Assembly: GCF_020515695.1 (NCBI RefSeq)
Contig: NZ_JAIWJA010000001.1
Span: 620,001 to 684,000 of the forward strand
From: Pseudomonas sp. MWU16-30317
Lineage (GTDB): Bacteria; Pseudomonadota; Gammaproteobacteria; Pseudomonadales; Pseudomonadaceae
Direction of reading: 5' to 3'
Length of the DNA stretch: 64,000 bases
Position 1 is the first letter of the stretch, and each line of letters opens with the position of its first letter. The notes under the pieces are model-generated. The model saw only the letters and a program-made list of their open reading frames with translations, made no database searches and had not been told where the DNA came from. The position numbers were made by a program, and so were the translations under genes. Shown piece after piece: positions 49,174-57,460 of the stretch.

Positions 49174-49740
49174 TCAGAAGTCGAAGTGAAAACAGCTCAA
49201 GTACTCATGAATAGGATATTCTGGAACAAGGGTCTGGCTTTTCGAAACCAATCGAAGATTCTCGACTACCGCTCTGCCCCCGTGGCTATTTGCACGCACT
49301 TCACCCGATGCGGGACTGGCACTTAGCAGATCGTCTATGTCGAATGGTTTGCTGGTCCCGGTGATATTGCCGACTGTTTTGATGTCGATACGAAAAGCGT
49401 ATTGGCTTTGAGTTTCGTCGCAGTCGTTGGGCGGCTGACGGGGGAGCCCGCTTATAGGACGCTCACGCACCCCATAACTGCGCAACTTTATAGTCACGGC
49501 AGAGCGTACATCTTTTAGCTGGATTGTGTTGACGGTGTTGATATCACAGGGTTCGAACGTGCCATACTCCCAGCTGCTGACTTTCCTTAAAGATTTTTCA
49601 GTAATCGGAATTGAACATGTTCCATTCAGGATAATAGAACCAGTATTGCGAGGAAGTCCCGAGTCTGCTTGCGCAATAACTGAAAAAAGCAGATACACTA
49701 ATCCTGCCCATCGCCAGTTGTTTTTATCTGTTACGTTCAT
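49174..49740 (-). CDS. Exported protein, paralogue of the upstream lipoprotein
   Basis: A 188-residue protein with a signal peptide (WRWAGLVYLLFSVIAQA) and a mature part containing several Cys (GTCSIPI, FEPCDIN, NDCDET, YLSCFHFD). The ATG at 49740 has GGAG six bases upstream; the ATG at 49746 sits immediately after that site. Segments RSAVTIKLRSYGV and IDIKTVGNITGTSKPFDIDD correspond to PSATTIRFIEYQGI and IEFKTRGEYTSDNKDPWKIQ in the neighbouring lipoprotein, so the two are ancient duplicates. No family recognised. AT-richer than its neighbours. It lies 44 bp upstream of the RHS gene and would be transcribed with it. Confidence 0.72.
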   Translation of the reverse strand: MNVTDKNNWRWAGLVYLLFSVIAQADSGLPRNTGSIILNGTCSIPITEKSLRKVSSWEYGTFEPCDINTVNTIQLKDVRSAVTIKLRSYGVRERPISGLPRQPPNDCDETQSQYAFRIDIKTVGNITGTSKPFDIDDLLSASPASGEVRANSHGGRAVVENLRLVSKSQTLVPEYPIHEYLSCFHFDF

Positions 49741-49757
49741 TGTCATCTCCAGGAATA

Positions 49758-50321
49758 TTAGCTTCGGCTATCGCGGATCCGAATGCAGTTCAATTTGCCC
49801 TGGTAGTCATAACTCGCGTCCTTGTCGTCGCCGACAGTCACTACTTTGAGCACCTGTAAATTATGATCCACAATCGCTCCGGGCTTGGCGGCGCGTAGCA
49901 GTGACTGAATTTTCCAAGGATCTTTATTATCACTGGTGTATTCGCCACGAGTTTTAAACTCAATGTCATACCAGACCGGGGCATCCGCTGCAGTGCTACA
50001 CCCGTTTATTCCCTGGTATTCGATAAAACGTATGGTTGTAGCCGACGGAACTTCAGTAAAGACAATCCATTTCGGCCACCTTACACCGCAATTAGCTATA
50101 GGGACCTCTATGGCAATATTGCGATTAGACGCGGGGAAGTGGCAGGTGCCAGGCCCCGCCCACCAGTCAGTCAGCAAGCTAATTGTTCCTGTAGTGGTCT
50201 TGCTGCCAGAAACAGTAGTGGCAGTATCAGCCGGTCGATGACACCCCAGCAAGAAAAATATAAGCGAAGCGCCAAAACATATAGTCTTCGCTGAATGCCA
50301 GCGACCTGTTAGGAAGTTCAT
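49758..50321 (-). CDS. Lipoprotein, paralogue of the next gene
   Basis: A 187-residue protein with a lipoprotein signal (TICFGASLIFFLLGC, lipobox LLGC) followed by HRPADTATTVSGSKTTTGT. The remainder shares layout and Cys positions with the protein at 49174. First gene of a three-gene unit (lipoprotein, exported protein, RHS). A dyad CAAAC-N16-GTTTG lies directly upstream at 50324-50349. The function is unknown. Because both proteins are exported and precede an RHS gene, they could assist export or surface attachment, or protect against the RHS effector; this is speculation. Confidence 0.72.
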   Translation of the reverse strand: MNFLTGRWHSAKTICFGASLIFFLLGCHRPADTATTVSGSKTTTGTISLLTDWWAGPGTCHFPASNRNIAIEVPIANCGVRWPKWIVFTEVPSATTIRFIEYQGINGCSTAADAPVWYDIEFKTRGEYTSDNKDPWKIQSLLRAAKPGAIVDHNLQVLKVVTVGDDKDASYDYQGKLNCIRIRDSRS

Positions 50322-50410
50322 GTCAAACCCTGCTAGTAATTAACGTTTGGTGCTGCCAATGATCATCAGCAGCTCGAAGCCCAACGGTAGCACCCGTTTT
50401 TGGTTTGCGT

Positions 50411-50458
50411 ACCTATCAGTTCTGTGAGTATCGGCGGCCTGCAATAGCATTCGACAAT
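50411..50458 (+). promoter_or_regulatory. Lux-box-like operator and -10 (site 2)
   Basis: ACCTATCAGTTCTGTGAGTA at 50411-50430 shares 16 of 20 bases with site 1. A -10-like GACAAT is at 50453-50458, 22 bp further on, the same geometry as the other sites. It should drive the four-gene operon from 50523. It is in the 201-bp divergent region facing the lipoprotein/RHS unit, and might affect that one as well. Confidence 0.6.
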
Positions 50459-50522
50459 GCCCGACAGATACACGTCTCCCCCATTACGAGATCGCGGTGG
50501 GGCATTGAAGAAGGACTGAGAT

Positions 50523-52301
50523 ATGGCACTCGATCTACCACCCCCTAGGGTTCCGGGGCTGGATCAATATGGGGTCCTGGACCTTGAAAAGCTGAACAAC
50601 GAAGCGCTGCGCACGATCTGCCAGGCGACGACGGCCGCGAAGGGATTGTGGCTGCATGCTTATTGGCACGGTACTACCCGCAACGGCGAGAAGCGCGACT
50701 GGTTTCCCGATTCTCGGGAACTTGTGGAAGGCGATGAAGAGATACTGGTCGAAATCCCATACCTCATGCTCATAGAGCTCGACCAGGGCCATGCGGTGCT
50801 TTCCTACACGGTGCAACCCACCTGGGAGTTCGAACATGACTACCCGGAATCGCTTCGGGTCAATATCCTGGTCGGCTTCCGGCATTTCCCCGGGGCAGGC
50901 CTGACCGTCGCCTCCATAAGGGAAGCGCACCGGCTGCAATTCGATGCCAGTGGCCTCGATGGCAGGGGCGCGATGGCGGCGATCCCACCATGGCAAGCGA
51001 TGCAGGCGGGTGACAAGGTCTTTCTTAGCTGGCAGGGCGTTCGCGACAACGGCGGGAATATCCCCGAGTTCAGGGCTGACCATGAGGTGGTGGAGTCGGA
51101 AGTGGGCCTGCCCGTCGGTTTCGAGATCCCGTACTCGAACATTGCGTTGATTAGAAACGGTACTGGGGTGCTGAGTTACTCCATCGAGTACAAGGGCGGC
51201 GGCAATAGCGCATCACCCACGCAGAGTTTCGCCATACTGCCAGCGCCAGCCGATCGTCTGCCCATGCTGCGTATCCTCGAACATACGGGTGGCGGCCCTA
51301 TCGATCCAGGGCTGGTCAGCAATGGCCTGACGTTCCGCATCGCGGCTTACCCTGAACTGCAGGAAGGCGACTCGCTGATCATCAGCATCGAGGATACCGC
51401 CAACCATCAGGTCGAATTCATCACCGGTATTCGCTTGGACCGCAGCTCGGTAGACAGCGGCTTGCTGGAAGCGACCGTGCAGGGGGACTGGCTCGAGGAT
51501 TACCTGGATCGCAACATCGCCCTGCGCTATCAGGTTGCCCGCCCTGGCATGGGCCAGGGTGGCGAGCCTCTGGTGCTGGCCGTGAGGGCGACCATGAAAC
51601 TGCCGTTGCCGGTGGTCGACGGTGCCAGTGGCGCAGGTGAAGCGCAAGGCGAGTTCAAGGCCGGGGACACCAAGGACGGCATTCGTGTTCGGGTGCCCAG
51701 CAAAGCGGTTTATCCCGCCGACGCGCAGGTGCAGATGCACTGGGAAGGGTTCGCGGGCACCGGTAGCGAGATTGTCACCGTCTCGGACGGCGCCAGGCCG
51801 CCCAGCTTTTTGATCAGCCCCAACGTGGTCGCGTCGAACATCGGCAAGGTCGTCAAGGTGTTCTACCGCGTCACAGCCAATGGCGACGCACCCCGTGATT
51901 CCGAGGTGTTCAGCCTCAAGGTGCTGCCGATTCCCAGCAATGGCTATCCGACCCTGCAATCTACGGATGCGGTCAATGGCGAGTTGCAGGTGGCGCGGCT
52001 TGGCTCCTCGGGAGCCTTGATGAGCGTCGCCCCCTGGCCGCTGATTGCGCTGGGGCAACTGCTGACGATATCGGCAATGGGCACTTTGCGCACCGGCATC
52101 GTCGAGACCAACGAATTCGTCAAGGCCCGCAGAGTCACCAACACCACTGCGCCAGTGCAGGCGTATTTGAGCAAGGAGTGGCTGCTCAAACTCAAGCCCG
52201 ACTCCACTCTTGAATTGACCGTCAGTGTGACCGCTGATGGGGGGGAGACGAGTGTCCTGTTTCCAAGAGTTTACTTCAAAATTATCGCGCCTACCTTATA
52301 A
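50523..52301 (+). CDS. Ig-like repeat protein (second of three), first gene of the P47-like/RHS operon
   Basis: A 592-residue protein of about five Ig-like beta-sandwich repeats, each near 110 residues. Landmarks are LWLHAYWHGTTRNGEKRDWF, VFLSWQGVRDNGGNIPEFRA, VLSYSIEYKGGGNSASPTQS and VQMHWEGFAGTGSEIVTVSD. The final repeat with SSGALMSVAPWPLIALGQLL is homologous to that of the 37405 protein. There is no signal peptide. AAGGA precedes the ATG. It is 38 bp ahead of the 52340 gene and heads a four-gene operon controlled by lux-box-like site 2. I recognise the fold type, not a function. Confidence 0.8.
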   Translation: MALDLPPPRVPGLDQYGVLDLEKLNNEALRTICQATTAAKGLWLHAYWHGTTRNGEKRDWFPDSRELVEGDEEILVEIPYLMLIELDQGHAVLSYTVQPTWEFEHDYPESLRVNILVGFRHFPGAGLTVASIREAHRLQFDASGLDGRGAMAAIPPWQAMQAGDKVFLSWQGVRDNGGNIPEFRADHEVVESEVGLPVGFEIPYSNIALIRNGTGVLSYSIEYKGGGNSASPTQSFAILPAPADRLPMLRILEHTGGGPIDPGLVSNGLTFRIAAYPELQEGDSLIISIEDTANHQVEFITGIRLDRSSVDSGLLEATVQGDWLEDYLDRNIALRYQVARPGMGQGGEPLVLAVRATMKLPLPVVDGASGAGEAQGEFKAGDTKDGIRVRVPSKAVYPADAQVQMHWEGFAGTGSEIVTVSDGARPPSFLISPNVVASNIGKVVKVFYRVTANGDAPRDSEVFSLKVLPIPSNGYPTLQSTDAVNGELQVARLGSSGALMSVAPWPLIALGQLLTISAMGTLRTGIVETNEFVKARRVTNTTAPVQAYLSKEWLLKLKPDSTLELTVSVTADGGETSVLFPRVYFKIIAPTL

Positions 52302-52339
52302 GTTGTAAGGCGGCTTTACTGCAGACAGAGGACTACATC

Positions 52340-54760
52340 ATGTCAGATCCATCAAGTGACGATACTGCCATTGACATCAGCAAAAACGAATTGCTGGAAT
52401 GGTTGCTGACGAAGAACAGAACGTTTGGTTGGGACGCGTTAGCCGCCTTTGATCGGGCTACGATTAATGCAGCATTTCGTGAGCAGTACCTTCGACGCTA
52501 TAGCGGAGGTGGACGTCTTCCTGTTATTACCGGATCGGAGCCGGTAGGGGACCGTGTTTATCGGTTTTTTGAAAACATATCGCTGGGCTCTGTTTTGGTG
52601 TCATTCGAAGAGTCGAGCATTGAAAAAGCGGACCCGGTTACGCGCGTGACGTTGCCTGTTGTCGGAGGTCGCGAAACACAATACGAGTATGCAGGTGAGT
52701 CCTTTGTTACCTGCAAGAGAATCAATGAGATCACCGCATTAAACGCGCCGAACTTCAGTGGCCTGATAAATTTTATGCCTTTGCAACAAGTAGGGGAGGT
52801 GGGGGTGATCGCACTGGATTTGGTAGATGGGACCTACCGGGCAAACTTTGGTGAGACCATTTGGGACCCTGGTGCAAATAGCAGCCTTTTAAAAGAAGAG
52901 TTTGCAAAATGGGACAAGGCCGACCGGCAATGGATTGTGAGTCGGGTCCAGAGAAACACCGGTGTACTCGCGATTCATTCATTTGGACTAAGAACCCAGC
53001 GCAAGGCGCCATCGGCGAGTCGCAATGAGGTTGGATATGGGGAAGGTGCCGTCGTCGCCTTCATAAAAATGGACGATCCTCTCGAAACATCCAGTTGGCC
53101 TGTGCGTGAAACGGACGTTGCCTATCTGGTACCTGATGATAGCGCCGATGAGTACACCGCTACGGTTATCCTGCAGGATGCAAGGTTATTATTGGCCTGC
53201 TTCAAGGCTTACTTTATTGGTGATAAAGATTATTATGCTGTGATCATGCCGCCCCCTGCACCGTTCGCGGTCAGAGTCAATAGAGCAAATGAATTTACTC
53301 GCCTGGAGGTGGCCGAAGGGGTATTGAATGTTAATAGTGGTGAGTGGATTGTGGCACCGCTACCTGGGTCGAGATATCCCGTAGTCGCGATTAAGGGCGC
53401 GACTACGCCGGTGGGCCCCAACGGTGCCAAAGTATCAATTGAAATCGTGAGCCCTGTTTCGCCGGATAGGCTCAGAAACGTTTTATCGATAAAAGTGCAG
53501 GTGCCTAGTACCATTGTTGAGCTTGAAACCTATTATTCTGATGGCAATCCTGATGATAAGAGCCGAAAGTGCGAGATAAAAATTGGCGGCTCGGTTGATA
53601 TCCGCTACCAACTGCTGTTGAATGAGGGCACCCAGAAACTTGAGGCGAATGTGCTATCAGCTTCCACGTCTGAGCTGGTTGCGAGCGAGTATAACTATGA
53701 CTCTTGGATAGCTGACTGGCAGGGCGTGTATACGACAGTCCGCAATCTTGCGAGAACTTTACTCGAAACTATGGCGCGCAAGATGCGATATCCAACTGGC
53801 TTGGAGACGGTGCCCTTGACGAGCCTGCTGCTTGATCGGCCTTTCGAGACAAGGCTCAGTCAAGCCGAGCTATGCCATGATATGGCAATGTTTGGCCATA
53901 TCGCCCCAGGCTTGTCGGATTTTACCGTGACCAACCAGTTTCCGGTGTTGGTCGCAGGCAGCACTCATGATTTCGCTATTTCCAAACCTGGGTCCGGGGT
54001 GACATGGTCGGTCCGCAACTTGCCCGGTGAAACGCATCACCCGGGTTCCATAAGCACCACGGGCCGCTACACCGCACCGACGCTTGCACAACTCAGTGGA
54101 TCGCAAGTGCAGGTCGTGGTCGAGGCTGTAAAGGGCTTGACGCGCGCATCCGCTCTGGTAACTACCGTGCGTCGATCGCTTGAACTTAACCCGCTGATTC
54201 AATTCAGCAGAATCCAGTCACGTAGCGACACCAAAATATCCTTTGGTTCACTCTCCACCACACCTGCTGTGTGGACGGGCCCGGCCGCTGAGGATGGAAC
54301 ACTGCAACTGATCCCGGGCGAACCCAACGCGCGGCTTTTCATCCCACCAGAAACGGCTATCGCCAATGCATTGGTAAGGGTTGTACCGATCAGCGTTACC
54401 GTCGGTAGTCTCACCGAACGCGTGTTCGTAGCGGTTTTGCATAACCTGTTGCCTATATTCCAGCCCTTGGCAAGTCAGTTCGATACCGCAAATCGCACGG
54501 TACAGCTCAGTCTGGAGAATGACCCTCCAGGTATCACCTGGGAAGTCGTGGCAGGTTCCGCGACCATAGCCAGCAACGGATTGCTAACAGCCGATGCCGA
54601 TCCCGTGCTGCCATTCGCATTGGTGGTTGCCACTTATCAGGCACCCATTCCAGGGCTGCCACCTTATTGGGGCTATATCCTGCTCGCCTTGCCACTGGTT
54701 TCGTTCCCGCCTGAACCACCGGCCCCGGAAGATTCCAATTTGCTTGTTTGCATTGGCTGA
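52340..54760 (+). CDS. Large protein with P47/TULIP-like N-terminal motif (tentative) and Ig-like C-terminus
   Basis: An 806-residue protein without signal peptide. The N-terminus has FGWDALAAFDRATINAAF (residues 29-46). This is the GWD-x-[AV]-x-A-x-D-xx-x-[IV]-N-xx pattern that I associate with the clostridial P47/OrfX TULIP-fold proteins encoded beside botulinum-type neurotoxins. It shares this motif, GEGAVVAFIKMDD (near 233) and VPDDSADEYTATVIL (near 267) with the protein at 54791. From about residue 550 it has BIG-like repeats (GVTWSVRNLPG...GRYTAPT and GITWEVVAGSATIASNGLLT). The gene is clearly AT-richer than its neighbours. Second in the operon. The P47 link rests on my memory of the motif and must be tested by profile search. 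Confidence 0.62.
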   Translation: MSDPSSDDTAIDISKNELLEWLLTKNRTFGWDALAAFDRATINAAFREQYLRRYSGGGRLPVITGSEPVGDRVYRFFENISLGSVLVSFEESSIEKADPVTRVTLPVVGGRETQYEYAGESFVTCKRINEITALNAPNFSGLINFMPLQQVGEVGVIALDLVDGTYRANFGETIWDPGANSSLLKEEFAKWDKADRQWIVSRVQRNTGVLAIHSFGLRTQRKAPSASRNEVGYGEGAVVAFIKMDDPLETSSWPVRETDVAYLVPDDSADEYTATVILQDARLLLACFKAYFIGDKDYYAVIMPPPAPFAVRVNRANEFTRLEVAEGVLNVNSGEWIVAPLPGSRYPVVAIKGATTPVGPNGAKVSIEIVSPVSPDRLRNVLSIKVQVPSTIVELETYYSDGNPDDKSRKCEIKIGGSVDIRYQLLLNEGTQKLEANVLSASTSELVASEYNYDSWIADWQGVYTTVRNLARTLLETMARKMRYPTGLETVPLTSLLLDRPFETRLSQAELCHDMAMFGHIAPGLSDFTVTNQFPVLVAGSTHDFAISKPGSGVTWSVRNLPGETHHPGSISTTGRYTAPTLAQLSGSQVQVVVEAVKGLTRASALVTTVRRSLELNPLIQFSRIQSRSDTKISFGSLSTTPAVWTGPAAEDGTLQLIPGEPNARLFIPPETAIANALVRVVPISVTVGSLTERVFVAVLHNLLPIFQPLASQFDTANRTVQLSLENDPPGITWEVVAGSATIASNGLLTADADPVLPFALVVATYQAPIPGLPPYWGYILLALPLVSFPPEPPAPEDSNLLVCIG

Positions 54761-54790
54761 GCCCTTTCCCCTATATCAGGACTTATCTTC

Positions 54791-57400
54791 ATGGCTACTA
54801 AACAGCAGTTATTGCAACAACTAAAAAGTCGCTCCCATACCGCGGGTTGGGGCGCCATTGCAGTATTCGACGGGACGAGGATTGCCCAGCGCCTGGCGGA
54901 CCATTATTCCCTGATGGTTCATGGTTCGGCGGCATTGACGCCTATCGAGGCCCTGCGCATCCGTACTAGCGAGGACGGCAGTAGTTTCGCCAGCCTCACG
55001 GGTATGGTGTTAGAAGCCCCCCGCATCTCGTTTATATCCAACTCTTTGCAGGATTCACGAATGTTGGTCAGTTTTGCCCTGACCAAAGGGATATACACCG
55101 AGCATAGCCTGAGCGTTGGTCAGGCTGAACGGGTCACTCGCATCATTAACGCCAGCGTAGGGCGCACCTACCGGTTCACCTTCGAAGTCGATCTGGCACA
55201 GCAGGATGGCACTGTAGATCCTTATGGCGCGGTCAAGCTCACCCTTGGGACAGGCCAAAATCCACACTGCGAGTTGGGCTCTTTCGATGTCGCCCGCAGA
55301 AAACTCGGCGAATTTCTGCTCGAGCAAATCAACTTGCGCTATGCCAGCCATGCGAGCGGGGAACTGCCGCTAGGCTGGATCGAAACCGAGCGCGGCCACA
55401 CGCTGCCGAAAAGTTTCGTGCTCCGCACCCAGGCCAAGCCTGACAGCGCCAGCGGCGAGGGGGCGGTGGTACTATTTATTGCGCATCCCGACGGTACGCG
55501 TGGAGGAGTTCCCGATGACGCCACGTTCCCGTATTTCATTCCAGATGACCCGGGCAGTGACTACAGCGCCACGGTGTTGGTGGCGCCTACGTATCCGAAG
55601 TTAAGGGAGGGCGGGGCAGAGCGGTTGTTTGGTCAGTTACTATTCCCGAACGAGAAGTACTTTTCAGTAGTCGACCGTCATACTGATACCGTGGATGAGG
55701 TTGTATTCGGGCGCTTCAGCAAAGCAGCCTCCGCACCGGACGCACCGCGCGCGCAACGCCATACACCTGGAGTGACCGCGCAAGTGATTACCCGGGAAGT
55801 GAGGAGCCCGGCCGTTACGATCCAGGCGTCGAGCGATGCCACGCAAGTCTGGACCTGGCAACTTGGAACTCCCGGCCTGGGCACGCTCGTGCCCAACGGC
55901 ACGTCCGCAACCTATACGCCTCCGGCAGCGCTGGCGGCAGGCGAAAAAGTGGCTATTCAGCGCGTGCTTGCGACGCATACCCCATCGGGCGCTTACCATG
56001 AGGTTTGTATCATCCTTCAGGCTGAGGCCAACCGGATTGAAATCTATCCGCCCCTGGCGAAAAATTTCGCCCCCAATGCCGCATTGCTTCTAGAGGCCAA
56101 CGATGATATTTACGCCGGCCATCCTGAGTTTCGTAAGCGCTGGACGGTCATTGGCGCAGGCACAGTCGCCGAAGATGGGTTCTATGTATCGCCGGAAAAC
56201 CCTACCGCCGATATCGAAGTCGTCGTCTATGAATGTTGGATAGAGATAGGCACATCGGTAATGCCCATTGGATTTGGCTATTGCATTGTCCAATTCGACA
56301 TGAGTACCAAGTCTGCACACTGGGAAAACCTGACACTTAAACTCAAGGCCGCGTCGACCGGTGCTAGACCTTACGCCAATGGTCTGCAGCAGTTGGAGAT
56401 CGCTGTGACTTGGGACACCGGCGAAAACGGCAAGCCGTTGCTGCCTGAAGAACTTGCAACCCTGCGGCTTGTCTTCAAGGACGGTCGGGAAGTGCCGTTT
56501 CTGCCAACGACAGTCGAAGGCTTGACACCGCCTCCTTCCGGGTCTACCGACCCTGTTCCCGAGTGGGCGTTCAGTACCAAGCGCAATCGTTTCAATCTGG
56601 CGCGCGGGACGAACGCTCACGGCCTGGCCGCTGCTCCGAACGATACACGAACCCTTCCCCTGTATTTACACACGCTGGCGGAAAGCCCCGCCGTTTTTGC
56701 TGTGCGTTTAACCGACATTTACAATCGCGAACATACTTCCAATGTCACGGGCGGGGAGCAAGATGAGCGGGAGCTGACGGTGGAACCTCGTGCTGTACCG
56801 CAGTATTCGTCTTATCAGTACGATACGACCAATAAACGCGTCGAAGGCGGATACCAAAGCAACGACCCGAGTGATCAGTACTGGAAGCCAGACAACCCTA
56901 ATAACGCGTGGAACTTTACCAGTGTCGATTATTGGCATTATCAACTGCTATTTGATCAGCAGCGGATCAGATTCCTGCGTTTGCAATGGGAGGAAGACGG
57001 TCCCGGGGTCAGATGGGAAAGCCCGTACCCCAAGGAAGACGCATTCAGCTACCTGGGCTATATGCTAGTTGGGGTAGAGCGCGAGAGCGCACCTCAGACG
57101 CACTTGCGATATGCGAGCGAACTCTATAATTCGGTGTTGTATGACAGTCCAGACTTCACCGATGAAGTGCCGGGCTCCAGGGTGATCGATGCCGAGAAAG
57201 GTGACACCGGTACGCTGTTGATTTCGCTGCATCGGGTGCTGGAAGTTTTCTATCGGCAAAAATCGTTGATTCCGGGCTTCAATCTCGAGCGTACTTTCAC
57301 CGCCGTCCTGTGGGATGAAAATGGTACGCGACATCGCAATTCCTTTGGGTTCGAAGCCGATAAGCGGGAAAGGGTAGTGCGTAATTCCCAACCTATTTAA
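54791..57400 (+). CDS. Paralogue of the 52340 protein, P47/TULIP-like N-terminus (tentative)
   Basis: An 869-residue protein without signal peptide, third in the operon, 30 bp after the previous stop. The N-terminal motif AGWGAIAVFDGTRIAQRL (18-35), GEGAVVLFIAHPDGTRGG (near 222) and IPDDPGSDYSATVLVA (near 252) match the 52340 protein in order and spacing, so the pair arose by duplication. Two Ig-like repeats follow at about 340-400 and 440-500 (TWQLGTPGLGTLVPNGTSAT; RKRWTVIGAGTVAEDGFYVS). A distinct C-terminal region from about 520 to 869 (HWENLTLKLKAASTGARPYA...) is rich in Tyr, Asp and Trp and absent from the paralogue. Function unknown; toxin-associated lipid or protein binding is possible if the P47 link holds. 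Confidence 0.62.
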   Translation: MATKQQLLQQLKSRSHTAGWGAIAVFDGTRIAQRLADHYSLMVHGSAALTPIEALRIRTSEDGSSFASLTGMVLEAPRISFISNSLQDSRMLVSFALTKGIYTEHSLSVGQAERVTRIINASVGRTYRFTFEVDLAQQDGTVDPYGAVKLTLGTGQNPHCELGSFDVARRKLGEFLLEQINLRYASHASGELPLGWIETERGHTLPKSFVLRTQAKPDSASGEGAVVLFIAHPDGTRGGVPDDATFPYFIPDDPGSDYSATVLVAPTYPKLREGGAERLFGQLLFPNEKYFSVVDRHTDTVDEVVFGRFSKAASAPDAPRAQRHTPGVTAQVITREVRSPAVTIQASSDATQVWTWQLGTPGLGTLVPNGTSATYTPPAALAAGEKVAIQRVLATHTPSGAYHEVCIILQAEANRIEIYPPLAKNFAPNAALLLEANDDIYAGHPEFRKRWTVIGAGTVAEDGFYVSPENPTADIEVVVYECWIEIGTSVMPIGFGYCIVQFDMSTKSAHWENLTLKLKAASTGARPYANGLQQLEIAVTWDTGENGKPLLPEELATLRLVFKDGREVPFLPTTVEGLTPPPSGSTDPVPEWAFSTKRNRFNLARGTNAHGLAAAPNDTRTLPLYLHTLAESPAVFAVRLTDIYNREHTSNVTGGEQDERELTVEPRAVPQYSSYQYDTTNKRVEGGYQSNDPSDQYWKPDNPNNAWNFTSVDYWHYQLLFDQQRIRFLRLQWEEDGPGVRWESPYPKEDAFSYLGYMLVGVERESAPQTHLRYASELYNSVLYDSPDFTDEVPGSRVIDAEKGDTGTLLISLHRVLEVFYRQKSLIPGFNLERTFTAVLWDENGTRHRNSFGFEADKRERVVRNSQPI

Positions 57401-57414
57401 ACCCCTCGCTATGC

Positions 57415-57444
57415 CCATGGCCCGCAGGGGCCATGGTTTAATTT
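57415..57444 (+). terminator. Hairpin with T-rich tail inside the operon
   Basis: CCATGGCC-CGCAGG-GGCCATGG, a perfect 8-bp stem, is followed by TTTAATTT. It lies between the 54791 gene and the RHS gene at 57461. It resembles a weak intrinsic terminator that would reduce RHS expression relative to the upstream genes. Confidence 0.6.
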
Positions 57445-57460
57445 AAAGGACATGACCTAA

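Noticed and set aside
50322..50410. A lux-box-like site for the minus-strand lipoprotein/RHS unit
   Set aside because: I checked the CT-N12-AG pattern through this stretch and found none; only the CAAAC/GTTTG dyad is present.
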